Shown: piece after piece, positions 5,192-5,295 of the stretch
How the letters are laid out: each line of letters begins with the position of its first letter
Numbering within the stretch: position 1 is the stretch's first letter
From: an uncultured Candidatus Melainabacteria bacterium
GTDB taxonomy: Bacteria > Cyanobacteriota > Vampirovibrionia > Gastranaerophilales > Gastranaerophilaceae
Reading direction: 5' to 3'
NCBI GenBank assembly: GCA_934754735.1
Contig: CAKVJE010000098.1
Span: 1 to 5,295, forward strand
Length of the DNA: 5,295 nucleotides
Program-made: the position numbers and the translations under genes
Notes under the pieces: model-generated
Told to the model about the DNA's origin: nothing
The model's input: the letters and a program-made list of their open reading frames with translations, nothing else
The model's database searches: none

Positions 5192-5295
5192 ATGCCGAGA
5201 AAAAAAGAAATAGAAATAGTTTTAGATACTGAAACAACAGGTCTTGATTACACTAGAGAAAGAATTATTGAATTTGCAGCGGTAAGATTAGAAAA
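5192..5295 (+). CDS. DnaQ-like 3'-5' exonuclease, N-terminal fragment
   Basis: The first 34 residues of an open frame begin MPRKKEIEIVLDTETTGLD and continue RERIIEFAAVRLE. LDTETTG (11-17) is the Exo I motif of the DEDD exonuclease family, with metal-binding Asp12 and Glu14, and IIEFAAVRL is the usual second strand. AGGGA lies six bases before the ATG at 5192. Such domains occur in DNA polymerase III epsilon (DnaQ), as the proofreading part of PolC, at the front of DinG-type helicases and in small stand-alone exonucleases. The window ends before anything that would tell these apart, so I give no gene symbol. The start of the domain at residue 7 argues against it being an internal domain of a larger protein such as PolC. 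Confidence 0.85.
   Translation, partial: MPRKKEIEIVLDTETTGLDYTRERIIEFAAVRLE

Overview
This AT-rich window uses the standard genetic code and carries four complete genes and two partial ones. Each complete gene appears to be its own short transcription unit. The type IV pilin-like signal (MKKGFTLAEVLITLGIIG), the GshB-type glutathione synthetase, the long glutaminase-fused NAD synthetase, the strong purine-rich Shine-Dalgarno sites and the low GC together suggest an uncultured gut bacterium. A non-photosynthetic relative of cyanobacteria (Gastranaerophilales/Vampirovibrionia) is my best guess. That is an inference from sequence style and has not been tested by a search.

Layout from left to right: (1) a minus-strand gene of unknown function, cut by the left edge (1-378); (2) a 379-base intergenic region with a C-rich segment, an orphan minus-strand terminator-like hairpin, a short reading frame that looks like a protein C-terminus, and a near-consensus promoter for the next gene; (3) nadE (758-2740, +), glutamine-dependent NAD+ synthetase; (4) gshB-like (2757-3716, -), convergent with nadE and only 16 bases from it; (5) a divergent 149-base promoter region; (6) a type IV pilin-like gene (3866-4594, +); (7) a perfect 34-base palindrome that serves as a two-way terminator; (8) trxA thioredoxin (4646-4963, -); (9) a 123-base, almost perfectly palindromic, GC-rich MITE-like element sitting directly upstream of the trxA ribosome binding site; (10) the start of a DnaQ-like 3'-5' exonuclease gene (5192 onward, +), cut by the right edge.

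The genes do not form one operon. nadE, gshB and trxA share a loose theme of redox cofactors and thiol chemistry, but they lie on different strands with separate signals, so a joint pathway is not shown. I see no CRISPR array, tRNA, rRNA, transposase or toxin-antitoxin pair, and no clear new defence system. The most interesting points are the palindromic element in the trxA leader, a smaller related hairpin upstream of nadE, the replaced glycine-rich loops of the GshB-like enzyme, and the possible relic of a lost gene overlapping the nadE promoter.
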